DNA of 64,000 nucleotides. Source: Hyalangium ruber (GTDB lineage: Bacteria > Myxococcota > Myxococcia > Myxococcales > Myxococcaceae). The stretch covers positions 310,001 through 374,000 of the forward strand of contig NZ_JAXIVS010000001.1 in assembly GCF_034259325.1 (NCBI RefSeq), read 5' to 3'. The translations under genes were made by a program, and so were the position numbers. Below, in pieces: positions 50,818 to 60,706 of the stretch; positions within the stretch are counted from its first letter, which is position 1; each line of letters opens with the position of its first letter. Below the pieces are notes generated by a model. The model ran no database searches, was not told where the DNA came from, and saw only the letters and a list, made by a program, of their open reading frames with translations.

Positions 50818-52490
50818 ATGCCTTCCATGTCGCGACCGCCCTCTCTACCGGTCCCCTCGCCGGCCCCGGCCCTGGGGGAGTTCGCCCGCACCCAGCGACG
50901 CGCGGGCCGCTCCGCCCTCGTGGGGCTGGCCATGCTGGGCCTGGTCTCCCTGGGCAGCCCCCTGCTCGCCTACCAAGAGGACGTCCAGAACGCCCGCGAA
51001 GAGGTGCTCGAGCACCTCTCCTCCCTGGCCCAGGTGCAGGCCGAGGCGTTAGGGGTACACCTGGGGCTGCTGGAGGCGGAGCTGCGGCGCCTGGCCGAGA
51101 ACCCGAAGCTCACCCTCAATGAGGGTCCCTCCGGCCCGGAGGTGACCGTGCTGGACAACGCCCTGCACCACACCCAGCTCTTCTCCGAGGGCGTGGCCCT
51201 GCTCTCCGCCTCGGGGCGCCGCGTGTGGAGCGATCCACCCCAGATGTCGCTGGGGGACTCCCCCTTGAGCACCCGCCCCTGGTTCCGAAGGGTGCTGGAC
51301 AAGGCTGTCTCGGACATCGATCTGCTGGAGCGGGACGACGGGCCCCTGGTGGTGGCGGTGCCCATCGTGCGTGAGGGGCAGGTGGTGGGCCTGCTGGTGG
51401 GCGAGCTGCGAGGGAGCGCACGCCCGCTGCCGGGAGTGCGGGCGAAGGGCACGAACGTCTCGCTACTCATGGCGAAGAACGGGAAGCTGCTCCTGCCCAT
51501 GCCCCCGTCGACCCTGGCCTGGACTTCGGAGCTCGCCTCGCGCGTGTTCGCGCTGGCCGAGCAGCCCGGGCTCATCTGCCTGCTGGGCAAGAACATGCTG
51601 GGCGCGGCGGCCCCAGTCCCCGTACCGGAGGGGGTCAACGGCATGCTGCTGGCCGTGCTGGAGGATGAGGAGCGGGACACCGCGGTGCTGCGGCGCCGCT
51701 TCCTCGGGCAGCTCTTCTTCCACAGCGCCCTGCTGGGCGGCACCCTGGTGCTCTTCACCCTGTTGTTGCGGCGCTCGTACCGCTCGCTGCTCGCCGCCGA
51801 GGACCGGCTGCGGCACCAGGAGACGATGGCGGCGCTGGGCTCGGCCAGCCAGCTCATCGCCCACGAGGTGAAGAACGCCCTCAATGGCATCCAGGCGGCC
51901 CTCTCGCTGCTGCGGCCTGCCACCAGCAGTGGCGAGGTGGCCCTGCCCGCCCTGCGCGCCCAGGTGCAGCGGCTGGGACACCTGGCGCGCTCGCTGCTGT
52001 CCTTTGGCGCGCCGCGGGCCGCCCAGCGTCGCCCCTGCCAGCTCAGCCTGCTGGTGGAGGAGGCGCTGCAGTCGGTGCGCATCCTGCCCGAGGCCGAGGA
52101 CGTGCCCTTGGGCGTGTCGCTGAAAGAGGGCCTCATCGTTCACGCCGATCCGGCGCTGCTGGTGGCCGCCATCGACAACCTGCTGCGCAACGCGGTGGAG
52201 GCGGGCGCGGTGGCGCGCGACACCGGCCTGCGCCCCAGCCCCTGGGTGCGGGTGAGCCTGGCCAGTGAGTCCGGCGAGGCCGTGCTGCTGGTGGAGGACA
52301 ACGCGGGCGGAGTGGATCCGGACCTGGAGCCGCGCCTGTGGGAGCCCTTCGCCACCGCGCGCGCCAAGGGCGTGGGGCTGGGGCTGCCCATGGCGCGTGC
52401 CGCCGTGGAGGCTCACGGAGGAAGCCTCACCTATACTCGTCTGCCCGAGGGCAGCCGTTTCAGCCTTCGCCTACCCCTGGAGAGCGACGC

Positions 52491-52494
<4 letters not shown>
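50818..52494 (+). CDS. Membrane sensor histidine kinase of the NtrB type
   Basis: 558 residues. One helix near 33-52 and another near 296-317 enclose a ~240-residue periplasmic sensor of the double-Cache type (LAQVQAEALGVHLGLLEAELRRLAEN...WFRRVLDKAVSDIDLLERDDGPLVVAVPIVREGQVVGLLVGEL). The phospho-acceptor is H349 in LIAHEVKNALNGIQAAL, followed by the ATP-binding N box (NLLRNAVEAG), G1 (VEDNAGGVDPD) and GVGLGLPMARAAVEAHGG. It overlaps the response regulator gene by four bases (ATGA). The periplasmic sensor suggests a small-molecule signal such as a carboxylate or bicarbonate; the ligand is not known. Confidence 0.88.
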
Positions 52495-53834
<1,340 letters not shown>

Positions 53835-53871
53835 GCAGGTATTCAAGGCTTTTTCATTCGCGTCGGCGGCA

Positions 53872-53888
53872 CTTCAAATTTTTTGAAG
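53872..53888. promoter_or_regulatory. Perfect inverted repeat CTTCAAA-TTT-TTTGAAG, candidate activator site or terminator
   Basis: CTTCAAATTTTTTGAAG is a 7 bp perfect palindrome with a 3 bp spacer, in strong contrast to the G+C-rich surroundings. It lies 54-70 bp upstream of the -24 box of the SulP promoter and 38 bp after the response regulator stop. Placement fits an NtrC-type enhancer; a weak terminator for the regulator gene is the alternative. Confidence 0.5.
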
Positions 53889-53903
53889 CCCTCCTTTCAT
53901 CCC

Positions 53904-53925
53904 CTCCGCTGACTTCAGAGCGGAG
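53904..53925. promoter_or_regulatory. Inverted repeat CTCCGCT-N8-AGCGGAG
   Basis: A perfect 7 bp inverted repeat with an eight-base spacer, ending 17 bp upstream of the sigma-54 -24 element. It could be a second regulator site or, read as RNA, a G+C-rich hairpin ending the response regulator transcript. Confidence 0.45.
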
Positions 53926-53941
53926 CCGGGCTCCACGCCCC

Positions 53942-53956
53942 TGGCACGCACCTTGC
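53942..53956 (+). promoter_or_regulatory. Sigma-54 promoter of the SulP-carbonic anhydrase operon
   Basis: TGGCACG-CACC-TTGC is an exact match to the -24/-12 consensus (TGGCACG-N4-TTGC) with correct spacing. Transcription would start near 53968, about 60 bp before the SulP ATG at 54029. An NtrC-type activator and its kinase are encoded immediately upstream. Confidence 0.85.
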
Positions 53957-54028
53957 GAGGTGAGTGCCGAACGCGCGCAGTGCTTCCGAGCGGAGGCACG
54001 GCGCCTTGGACAGCGTGGAGGCTGAGAA

Positions 54029-55573
54029 ATGAAGTCTGGCGTGGAGAAGGCTGGCTCCACCGGTTCGTTCCGGGACGTGCTGGCGAAAGATGTACCCGCC
54101 TCCTTTGTGGTCTTCCTTGTGGCCCTGCCCTTGTGCATGGGCATCGCCCTGGCATCGGGCGCTCCCATCATGTCTGGCCTCATCGCCGGCGTGGTGGGCG
54201 GACTGATCGTCGGCTCCTTCGGTGGCGCACCGCTGCTGGTGAGTGGCCCGGCGGCGGGGTTGGCGGTGATGGTGTTCGGCTTCATCCAGGAGCTGGGCTT
54301 CGCGACGACCTGCGCCGCGGTGGCGGCCGCGGGCCTGGTGCAGATGGCGCTGGGCGGCCTGAAGGTGGCGCGCGCCTCGCTGGGCATCTCCCCGGCCGTC
54401 ATTCACGGCATGCTCGCGGGCATCGGCATCCTCATCGTCCTGGGGCAGCTGCACATCGTCCTGGGCGGAGCGCCGCAGTCCAACGCCTGGGCGAACCTGC
54501 GTGAGCTGCCGGCCCAGCTGGCGGATCTGCATGGGCCCGCGACGATCCTCGGCCTGGTCACCATCGGCCTGCTGGTGCTGTGGCAGGTCATGCCCAACAG
54601 CCGCCTCAAGCAGGTGCCCGGGCCGCTGGTGGCGGTGCTGGGTGCCTCGGCGGCCGCGGCCATCTGGGGCGCGGACGTGAAGAAGGTGGAGCTCGCGGGT
54701 GACCTCTTCAGCAGCCTGCAGCTTCCCTCGCTGCCTCAGGGCAACTGGGGCGCCTTCATCACCGCGGTGCTCTCCCTGGCCCTGGTGGCCAGCGCCGAGT
54801 CGCTGCTGAGCGCGGTGGCCACCGACAAGCTGCACACCGGCCCGCGCTCCAACCTGGACCGCGAGCTGTTCGCGCAGGGCATGGCCAACACCCTGTCGGG
54901 TCTGGCGGGCGGCCTGCCCATCACCGGCGTCATCGTCCGCAGCGCCGCCAACATCGCCGCGGGGGCCAAGTCGCGCGTGTCCGCCATCCTGCACGGCGTG
55001 TGGATGCTGCTCTTCGTCACCCTGCTGGGCTCGATGCTGGGGCTGGTGCCCCTCACCGTGCTGGCGGGCCTGCTCGTCTTCGTGGGGGCGAAGCTGGTGA
55101 ACACGCACCACATCCAGGAGCTGCGCCGCCGCGGCGAGCTGTCCGTGTACGTGGTGACGGTGGCTGGCGTGGTGGGCATCAACCTGCTGGCCGGCATTGG
55201 CCTGGGCCTGGTGGTGGCCGTGGGTCGGCTGCTGTGGCGGCTGGGCCGGGTGAACGTCCAGGTGAAGCAGGCCGGTGAGGTTCACCAGGTGCGCGTGGAC
55301 GGCGCCCTGACCTTCGTCGGCGTGCCCCGGCTGTCGGCCGCGCTGGCCAGCGTGCCCGTGGGCGCGCAGGTGGAGCTGGACGTCGCGGTCGAGACGTTGG
55401 ACCACTCTGGCTACGAGGCTCTCGAGAGCTGGTGCCAGACGCATCGCAAGACGGGCGGCAAGGTGTGGATGGAGCCGCTCGAGGACATCTGGAAGCGAAA
55501 GGGCGGCAGCGCCGCCCCCAAGGACTCTGCTGTTTCCCCCCCGAATTCTCTCTCCGCGGAAGGTGCCCGATGA
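54029..55573 (+). CDS. SulP-family anion (probable bicarbonate) transporter
   Basis: 514 residues with about 11-12 membrane helices. The SulP opening FRDVLAKDVPASFVVFLVALPLCMGIALASGAPIMSGLIAGVVGG and the conserved QGMANTLSGLAGGLPITGVIVRSAANIAAGAKSR segment are present. A short STAS-like C-terminal domain (VHQVRVDGALTFVGVPRLSAAL...LDVAVETLDHSGYEAL) completes it. Its stop overlaps the start of a beta-carbonic anhydrase by four bases (ATGA), the SulP-CA pairing that points to bicarbonate transport rather than sulfate. Expression is from a sigma-54 promoter. Confidence 0.9.
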   Translation: MKSGVEKAGSTGSFRDVLAKDVPASFVVFLVALPLCMGIALASGAPIMSGLIAGVVGGLIVGSFGGAPLLVSGPAAGLAVMVFGFIQELGFATTCAAVAAAGLVQMALGGLKVARASLGISPAVIHGMLAGIGILIVLGQLHIVLGGAPQSNAWANLRELPAQLADLHGPATILGLVTIGLLVLWQVMPNSRLKQVPGPLVAVLGASAAAAIWGADVKKVELAGDLFSSLQLPSLPQGNWGAFITAVLSLALVASAESLLSAVATDKLHTGPRSNLDRELFAQGMANTLSGLAGGLPITGVIVRSAANIAAGAKSRVSAILHGVWMLLFVTLLGSMLGLVPLTVLAGLLVFVGAKLVNTHHIQELRRRGELSVYVVTVAGVVGINLLAGIGLGLVVAVGRLLWRLGRVNVQVKQAGEVHQVRVDGALTFVGVPRLSAALASVPVGAQVELDVAVETLDHSGYEALESWCQTHRKTGGKVWMEPLEDIWKRKGGSAAPKDSAVSPPNSLSAEGAR

Positions 55574-56271
55574 AGAAGCTCATTACTGGTCTGCTCGACT
55601 TCCAGCGTCACAGCCTGCCTCCCTACCGCGCCACGTTCGCGCGGCTGGCCAAGGGGCAGTCTCCCGACTGCCTGTTCATCACCTGCGCCGACAGCCGCGT
55701 GGTGCCCAACCTCCTGGTGTCCATGGATCCGGGCGATCTGTTCGTCATCCGCAACGTGGGCAACATGGTGTCGCCCGCGGATGATGCGGGCCAGTCCACG
55801 GGAGACCGCTCCGAGGCGGCGGCGCTGGAATACTCGCTGCTGCACCTGCCGGTGGAGGACATCGTGGTGTGCGGCCACTCCAGCTGCGGTGCCATGAAGG
55901 CGCTGCTGGCGGGCAATGCCGATGAGCGCTCCCCCAACCTCGGGGACTGGCTGAACCTGGGCCGCTCCGCGCTGCAGTCCCTGGAGCACGGCGGGCTGGT
56001 GGGCCAGGGGCTGCCGCCGGCGGATCAGCTCAGCCAGCTCAACGTGCTCCAGCAGATCAAGCACCTGCGCAGCTACCCGCTGGTGCGCCAGCGCCTGGAG
56101 GCCGGCACCCTGCGGCTGCACGGCTGGTGGTTCGACATCGGCAATGCGCAGGTCCATGCCTACCGCCCCGGCCGCGAGCGCTTCGTCCCCATCGACGAGG
56201 TCGAGGGAGAGCAGATGCTCGCGGAGCTGCGACACAGTGAGGTGGAGAAGTCCTCCACTTCAGCTGCCTGA
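55570..56271 (+). CDS. Beta-class carbonic anhydrase
   Basis: 233 residues from the ATG at 55570. The zinc site is complete: CADSR (C39, with the D41-R43 dyad) and HSSCGAM (H103, C106). It interconverts CO2 and bicarbonate in the cytoplasm. The four-base overlap with the SulP gene makes a co-translated unit that could turn imported bicarbonate into CO2 for carboxylases, or trap CO2, or buffer pH. No signal peptide is present. Confidence 0.93.
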   Translation: MKKLITGLLDFQRHSLPPYRATFARLAKGQSPDCLFITCADSRVVPNLLVSMDPGDLFVIRNVGNMVSPADDAGQSTGDRSEAAALEYSLLHLPVEDIVVCGHSSCGAMKALLAGNADERSPNLGDWLNLGRSALQSLEHGGLVGQGLPPADQLSQLNVLQQIKHLRSYPLVRQRLEAGTLRLHGWWFDIGNAQVHAYRPGRERFVPIDEVEGEQMLAELRHSEVEKSSTSAA

Positions 56272-56470
56272 GAGGCCAGGCAGCTCCTGCGACACTCCGA
56301 AGTGGTACGCGGAGCGTCGCAGGCCCATGATCATCCCATTGTAGGCCGTCACGACGCGGGCAGCTCCGGACGCGCTCGCGACGACCTTCAGCGGGATGAG
56401 ATGTTCTTCGCGCGGATGGGCGAGCCGTACCGCAGGTGCGGACGCCCACCGCGCGAGGCGTGGGTTACGC

Positions 56471-57121
56471 TCAGAACCCCCGTGTCGCGGCGCGCAGCCA
56501 GCGCCAGTACGCACCCAGGCCCGGCGAGACGCGCGCCTGCGCCCAGCGCACCCGCCTCAGCAGCTTTCCCGTCAGCCCCTTCACCATCGGATCGAGCAAG
56601 GCCATCGCCTCGGCACGCTGTCCCTGACGGGCCAGCAGTCGCGCCAGGTCCAGCTTCGGCTCGAAGAGATCCGGGTCGAGCGTGAGCGCCTCCTTCAGCA
56701 GGGTGATGGCCTCGCGGCGCTCCTCCTTGCGGTTCAGGTAGAGCCGGCCGCGCAGGAGCATCCGCACCGCATCCGGGCGGCGCCCCTTCTCCATGTTCAT
56801 CTTCGCCACCTGCTGCCACAGGCTGATGCGCTGCGGAAACGTCTCCGCCGCCTGCGTGTAGACAGCCAGGGCCTTGTCGGCGAAGCCCTTGTCCAGGTGG
56901 CCCTTGGCCGCCGCGTGGAAGCTCCCCAGCGCGGCCTCGGGCTCATTCGTTCGCGCCAGCAGCGGCGCCAGCTTGCCGTGGACGACGGGGTCCTGCGGCT
57001 CCAGCTCCAAGGCCTTGCGATACCCGGCGATGGCCTTCTTGAGCCGGCCCTTGGACCGGGCGACATCCGCATGGGTGATCAACTCGGAGCGAGTCGGCGG
57101 CGCTTTCTGTCGGAAGAGCAT
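56471..57121 (-). CDS. Tetratricopeptide repeat protein
   Basis: 216 residues, no signal peptide. Several TPR units are visible (HADVARSKGRLKKAIAGYRKALELEPQDPVVHGKLAPLLARTNEPEAALGSFHAAAKGHLDKGFADKALAVYTQAAETFP; REAITLLKEALTLDPDLFEPKLDLARLLARQGQRAEAMALL). The C-terminus is basic and aromatic (KLLRRVRWAQARVSPGLGAYWRWLRAATRGF). It is probably a protein-protein interaction adaptor. It follows the PheS-like gene by 33 bp on the same strand. Confidence 0.85.
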   Translation of the reverse strand: MLFRQKAPPTRSELITHADVARSKGRLKKAIAGYRKALELEPQDPVVHGKLAPLLARTNEPEAALGSFHAAAKGHLDKGFADKALAVYTQAAETFPQRISLWQQVAKMNMEKGRRPDAVRMLLRGRLYLNRKEERREAITLLKEALTLDPDLFEPKLDLARLLARQGQRAEAMALLDPMVKGLTGKLLRRVRWAQARVSPGLGAYWRWLRAATRGF

Positions 57122-57154
57122 GGGCGGTCGTCATCATACCGCCGCCCCATGGAC

Positions 57155-58288
57155 TCAGTGGGCTCGCGCCGCCCACTCCCACGCAGTGCCCTGATGCAGC
57201 GCCGCGTAGATGTCGTCACGCAGAATGTTGCACTCCTCGTGTGTCAGCGTGCGGTCCAGCGCGCGCAGCACCACCCGGAGCAGCACATTTTTCTGCCCTG
57301 GCGAAATCCCCAACCGCGTCACGGCCGCCGGCGGCAGCGCGTTGTAGGGAGTCTCCGCGCGGACCTCCACGCTCTCCACCATGTGCGCCCGCTCGCCGAG
57401 TGCGGCCCGGACCGCGTCTCCCAGCTCCTCGGGCGTCTCCTCCTCCCCGAGCACGAGGGACAGATCCCTCCGCACCTCTGGCATCGACGACACGGGGCGG
57501 TAGGGCGACAGGTCCAGCATCTGCGAGGCGATGCGGGGCTCCTCCGAGCGCAGCAGCCGGATGTCGTCCAACCCCTTGCGCAACATCAGGATGCGATCGA
57601 GCCCCAGCCCCATCGCCAGGCCCGTGGTGCGCCCGGGCTCCAGCCCGTTCTCCGCCAGCAGCGCCGGCAAGGCCAGACCGCACTCGCCGATCTCCACCCA
57701 TTGCGAGCCCTCACGCACGTCGATCTGCAGCCCATCCGTCGTGTACGGGTGCCGAGCGGGTTCCATGCGCAGCTCTCGCCCTGGCAGCACGGCGTGGACG
57801 AGCGTCTCGATCATCTCGCGCAGCTCCGCCACGCTCAGCGGAGGCCCCCGGCGAATGCGCCACAGGTCCATCTGGTGCGGCTCGCCAGTGTGCAGCCGGT
57901 CGATGCAGTCGCGCCGGTACACGAGCCCGGGACAGGCCAGCAGCACATCCTCGGCCGGAGCCGCCGCCAGCCGCCGCAGCAACCCCGGAATCATGGCCGA
58001 GGTCTGCGTGCGCAGCAGCGCCGTGTCACAGATGTAGCGCGTGTAGCGCGCGTCTCGCGCGGCTCCCTCGGGTGGGTAGTGAAGGTGATCGTAATTGTCG
58101 GCGATGGAGACGATGGGGCTCTGGCGGTGGATGCGAACTTGGCAGCCCCACGCTCCGCGCAGCGCCTCCAACGCGGAGGCGATGAGCTGCTGCAAGGCAT
58201 GGGGGCCATGGGCGGGGTCGGTGAGATCGCGGACGGACAGGGCGCGCCGAACATCCTCGGCGCTCAGCAGGGACACAGACGACAGCAT
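57155..58288 (-). CDS. PheS-related orphan class II ligase with FDX-ACB domain (SrmL-like)
   Basis: 377 residues from the ATG at 58288 (GAGAGG site eight bases upstream); an upstream ATG at 58327 is less well supported. The core resembles phenylalanyl-tRNA synthetase alpha: TRYICDTALLRTQTSAMIP (motif 2-like), DCIDRLHTGEPHQMDLW, WVEIGECGLALPALL and GLAMGLGLDRILMLRKGLDDIRLLRSEEPRI (motif 3). The C-terminal ~90 residues are an anticodon-binding FDX-ACB domain (SSMPEVRRDLSLVLG...GQKNVLLRVVLRALDRTLTHEECNILRDDIYAAL). The plan is that of monomeric mitochondrial PheRS. NCBI uses the name 'PheS-related mystery ligase SrmL' for similar proteins, as far as I recall. The true substrate is unknown. Confidence 0.75.
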   Translation of the reverse strand: MLSSVSLLSAEDVRRALSVRDLTDPAHGPHALQQLIASALEALRGAWGCQVRIHRQSPIVSIADNYDHLHYPPEGAARDARYTRYICDTALLRTQTSAMIPGLLRRLAAAPAEDVLLACPGLVYRRDCIDRLHTGEPHQMDLWRIRRGPPLSVAELREMIETLVHAVLPGRELRMEPARHPYTTDGLQIDVREGSQWVEIGECGLALPALLAENGLEPGRTTGLAMGLGLDRILMLRKGLDDIRLLRSEEPRIASQMLDLSPYRPVSSMPEVRRDLSLVLGEEETPEELGDAVRAALGERAHMVESVEVRAETPYNALPPAAVTRLGISPGQKNVLLRVVLRALDRTLTHEECNILRDDIYAALHQGTAWEWAARAH

Positions 58289-58576
58289 GGGAAACCTCTC
58301 GGATCGGAAGGGAAGCTCAGCGGACATTCCGGAGGCACCGGCGGACGGGCCGCCTGGCGCTACCGGCCTCGAATGCCCCCCCGGCGAGTCCGGGCGAGCG
58401 CATCACGCCGAGGTGGCGATCCGCTTCCGAGAGGAGTGCGCGCTACGGCAGCACGACCTCCCGACGCCCAGAGGGAGCCGGTGGGCTGCTAAATCGACGA
58501 GCGCACACCACGTGAAGCATGCCGTCATGGTTAACCGCGCCTCGCGCCGTTGGCAAGAGGCCGCTAGAGAACCCCC

Positions 58577-58927
58577 ATGAGCACCATGAGCCCCAGGTTG
58601 TCCTCACACTTCGAGGCCGAACTCCGTCAGGCCCAGGAGGCCGAGGCCCACGGCGAGCGCGAGGCCGCGTGGCGGTACCTCGAGCGCGCGCACATCCTCA
58701 GCCAGGCCCACGCCGGTCCGCATATCCGCGTGCATTGGAGGATGTTCACCTTCGCCTGGCGGACGCAGAATTACCGCGAGCTCCTCGGCCAGCTTCCCCG
58801 CCTCCTGCTGGCGGGCCCCGGCTCCCTCCTGGGGCGCGCGCCCCGGGGCAACACGGGCGGCACAAGCGTGGGAATCTTCACGCCCATGCCGATTCCCGAG
58901 GACCTTCAGGCCCTGCTCCGTGACTGA
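58577..58927 (+). CDS. DUF3703 family protein
   Basis: 116 residues, soluble: FEAELRQAQEAEAHGEREAAWRYLERAHILSQAHAGPHIRVHWRMFTFAWRTQNYRELLGQLPRLLLAGPGSLLGRAPRGNTGGTSV, the DUF3703 pattern with HxxVHW and GNTGG-like ends. Members often lie near copper or heavy-metal genes; none is seen here. Function unknown. A 288 bp divergent gap separates it from the PheS-like gene. Confidence 0.82.
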   Translation: MSTMSPRLSSHFEAELRQAQEAEAHGEREAAWRYLERAHILSQAHAGPHIRVHWRMFTFAWRTQNYRELLGQLPRLLLAGPGSLLGRAPRGNTGGTSVGIFTPMPIPEDLQALLRD

Positions 58928-58952
58928 GCGGGCCCAGGGCTCCTCGCCGGCG

Positions 58953-59189
58953 CTACTGCGCGGACGTGGCCTTCAGGCTGCAGTAGCCCGGAGCCGGGTA
59001 GCTGTACCAGGCACAGACGGACGGACAGTACTGCTGGGTGGTGTAGCTGCGGCACCAGGACTCGGGCGGCCCCTGCTGGGTCCGCTCGTCCACCGCCGCC
59101 GGAGCCTGCTCGGGGGCTACCGTCTCCTCGACACCGGCGCCACAGCCGCTGAGCAGACCCACCAGACCTACGAGAGCCAACAGACGCAT
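58953..59189 (-). CDS. Small cysteine-rich lipoprotein
   Basis: 78 residues from the ATG at 59189. A lipoprotein signal (MRLLALVGLVGLLSGC) precedes an acidic linker and a short domain with four cysteines (ESWCRSYTTQQYCPSVCAWYSYPAPGYC), which should form two disulfides. No family recognised; this kind of tiny Cys-rich lipoprotein is common in myxobacteria. Confidence 0.7.
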   Translation of the reverse strand: MRLLALVGLVGLLSGCGAGVEETVAPEQAPAAVDERTQQGPPESWCRSYTTQQYCPSVCAWYSYPAPGYCSLKATSAQ

Positions 59190-59396
59190 TCGGGTACCTC
59201 CAGTTGAAGGGAACCCGGAGCCTATGAAAATTCTGAGAATCCGGAAGACCAATTGGGCCCCCTGTTTACCTGGAGTGCAGTTCCTGGAATACTCCGCCCC
59301 AGGTGGAAAAAGCGGCACTTCCACGCAACCGTAAGACGCTCTTCCCGATAACTGGGGCAGGTTTTCCTACACCACCTCGCTGCCGAGAACTCCTCC

Positions 59397-60233
59397 ATGG
59401 CCATCAACGTCAACCGCGCTGCTCCGTCCACCGCCACCCGCACCACCGCCACCGCCGCGAGCACCGTGACGGCGCCGCCCGCGGGCATCCGCAAGGGTGA
59501 TGAGGGCCCGCAGGTGAAGCAGCTGCAGGACGCGCTGGTGAAGCTCAAGTACCTGACCGCGGCGCAGGTGAAGACGGGCCCGGGCGTGTTCGGCGCGCAG
59601 ACGGAGGCGGCGGTCAAGAAGTTCCAGGCGGACCAGAAGCTGCCCACCACCGGCTACTACGGAGACCTGACGCAGGCGGCCCTGAAGAAGGAGCTGGCCA
59701 AGGCGAGCGGCCCGGCCAAGCCGACCGAGCCCACCAAGCCGGGCGTCTTCAAGAAGCCGGCGGTCATCAACGCGCCCTCGCCCAACCAGGACTCGCGCAA
59801 CGGCGCGGACATCGACACCATCGTCCTGCACCACACCGGCACCAACAACGGCGCGGGGGATCTGGCCCACATGCGCAACGCCAACTCGAAGGTGTCGGCG
59901 CACTACATGCTCGACACCGACGGGAAGATCTACCAGCTGGTGGGTGACGAGAAGCGCGCCTGGCACGCGGGCAAGGGCGAGCTGCACGGCGTGCCCACGG
60001 ACGTGAACGGGCGCTCCATCGGCATCGAGATCGTCAACGACGGCAGCGGCAAGACGCCCTTCACGGACGCGCAGTACAAGGCGCTCACCCAGCTCGTCGG
60101 CTACCTGAAGCAGGAGCACAAGGTGCCGGCGGAGAACATCCTGGGCCACAAGGACGTGGCGGTACCCAAGGGCCGCAAGAGCGACCCGGCCGCCAACTTC
60201 GACTGGAACCGGCTGCGCAAGGGCATCGCCTAG
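59397..60233 (+). CDS. Peptidoglycan-binding N-acetylmuramoyl-L-alanine amidase (amidase_2), no signal peptide
   Basis: 278 residues. After a Thr/Ala-rich N-terminus comes a PG_binding_1 domain (about 30-100, GIRKGDEGPQVKQLQDALVKLKYL...GVFGAQTEAAVKKFQADQKLPTTGYYGDLTQAAL), a Pro/Lys linker and an amidase_2 domain (about 136-272). That domain has TIVLHHTGTN (zinc His 145/146), AHYMLDTDGKIYQLV and ILGHKDVAVPKGRKSDPAANFDW. It cleaves the amide between muramic acid and the stem peptide. No Sec or lipoprotein signal is present, so export would need another route such as lysis or a contractile system. Confidence 0.88.
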   Translation: MAINVNRAAPSTATRTTATAASTVTAPPAGIRKGDEGPQVKQLQDALVKLKYLTAAQVKTGPGVFGAQTEAAVKKFQADQKLPTTGYYGDLTQAALKKELAKASGPAKPTEPTKPGVFKKPAVINAPSPNQDSRNGADIDTIVLHHTGTNNGAGDLAHMRNANSKVSAHYMLDTDGKIYQLVGDEKRAWHAGKGELHGVPTDVNGRSIGIEIVNDGSGKTPFTDAQYKALTQLVGYLKQEHKVPAENILGHKDVAVPKGRKSDPAANFDWNRLRKGIA

Positions 60234-60277
60234 CCCCTGGATGATTTCGGGGCGCTCAGGCAGTTTGAGCCCTGTTC

Positions 60278-60688
60278 ATGCCTGTCCTGCGCCACGCCTT
60301 CACCCTCTACGCCGTACGTGAGCTCGGCCGGTTCTCCTCGTTCCTCTCCCGCGCGCGGGAGAGTGCGCCCCTGGAGGAGGGCCTGCGGTGCCTCCGCGAG
60401 GCGAGCGTGGCCACGCTGGGCATGGAGTTCGACACGCTGACGCGCTTCGACGCCGCCTCGGTCGTCGGCCTGTTCACCCACGCGGAGCAGGCACGCATCC
60501 TCGCCCGCCTGGTGGATGAGCGGGCGCGGCTCCTGGTGCAACACGGCCAGCTCCAGGCGGGGCTGGAGGACAGTGTGTATGCGGGGCAGCTCCTGGCGTG
60601 CTCGCGTCAGCGCTTCGGTGTGCCGAAGGATGCTCGGGCCGCGGAGGTGCTCCTGCGCGAGGTGGGCGAGCCCTCGGCGCTGGTGTGA
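60278..60688 (+). CDS. Conserved hypothetical protein
   Basis: 136 residues, soluble and helical (LREASVATLGMEFDTLTRFDAASVVGLFTHAEQARILARLVDERARLLVQHGQLQAGLEDSVYAGQLLACSRQRFG). No signal, no recognised motif. It lies 44 bp after the amidase gene in the same direction and converges with the SDR gene. Its high third-position G+C supports coding. Confidence 0.6.
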   Translation: MPVLRHAFTLYAVRELGRFSSFLSRARESAPLEEGLRCLREASVATLGMEFDTLTRFDAASVVGLFTHAEQARILARLVDERARLLVQHGQLQAGLEDSVYAGQLLACSRQRFGVPKDARAAEVLLREVGEPSALV

Positions 60689-60706
60689 GGTGCCCTCCCC
60701 TCCCGG

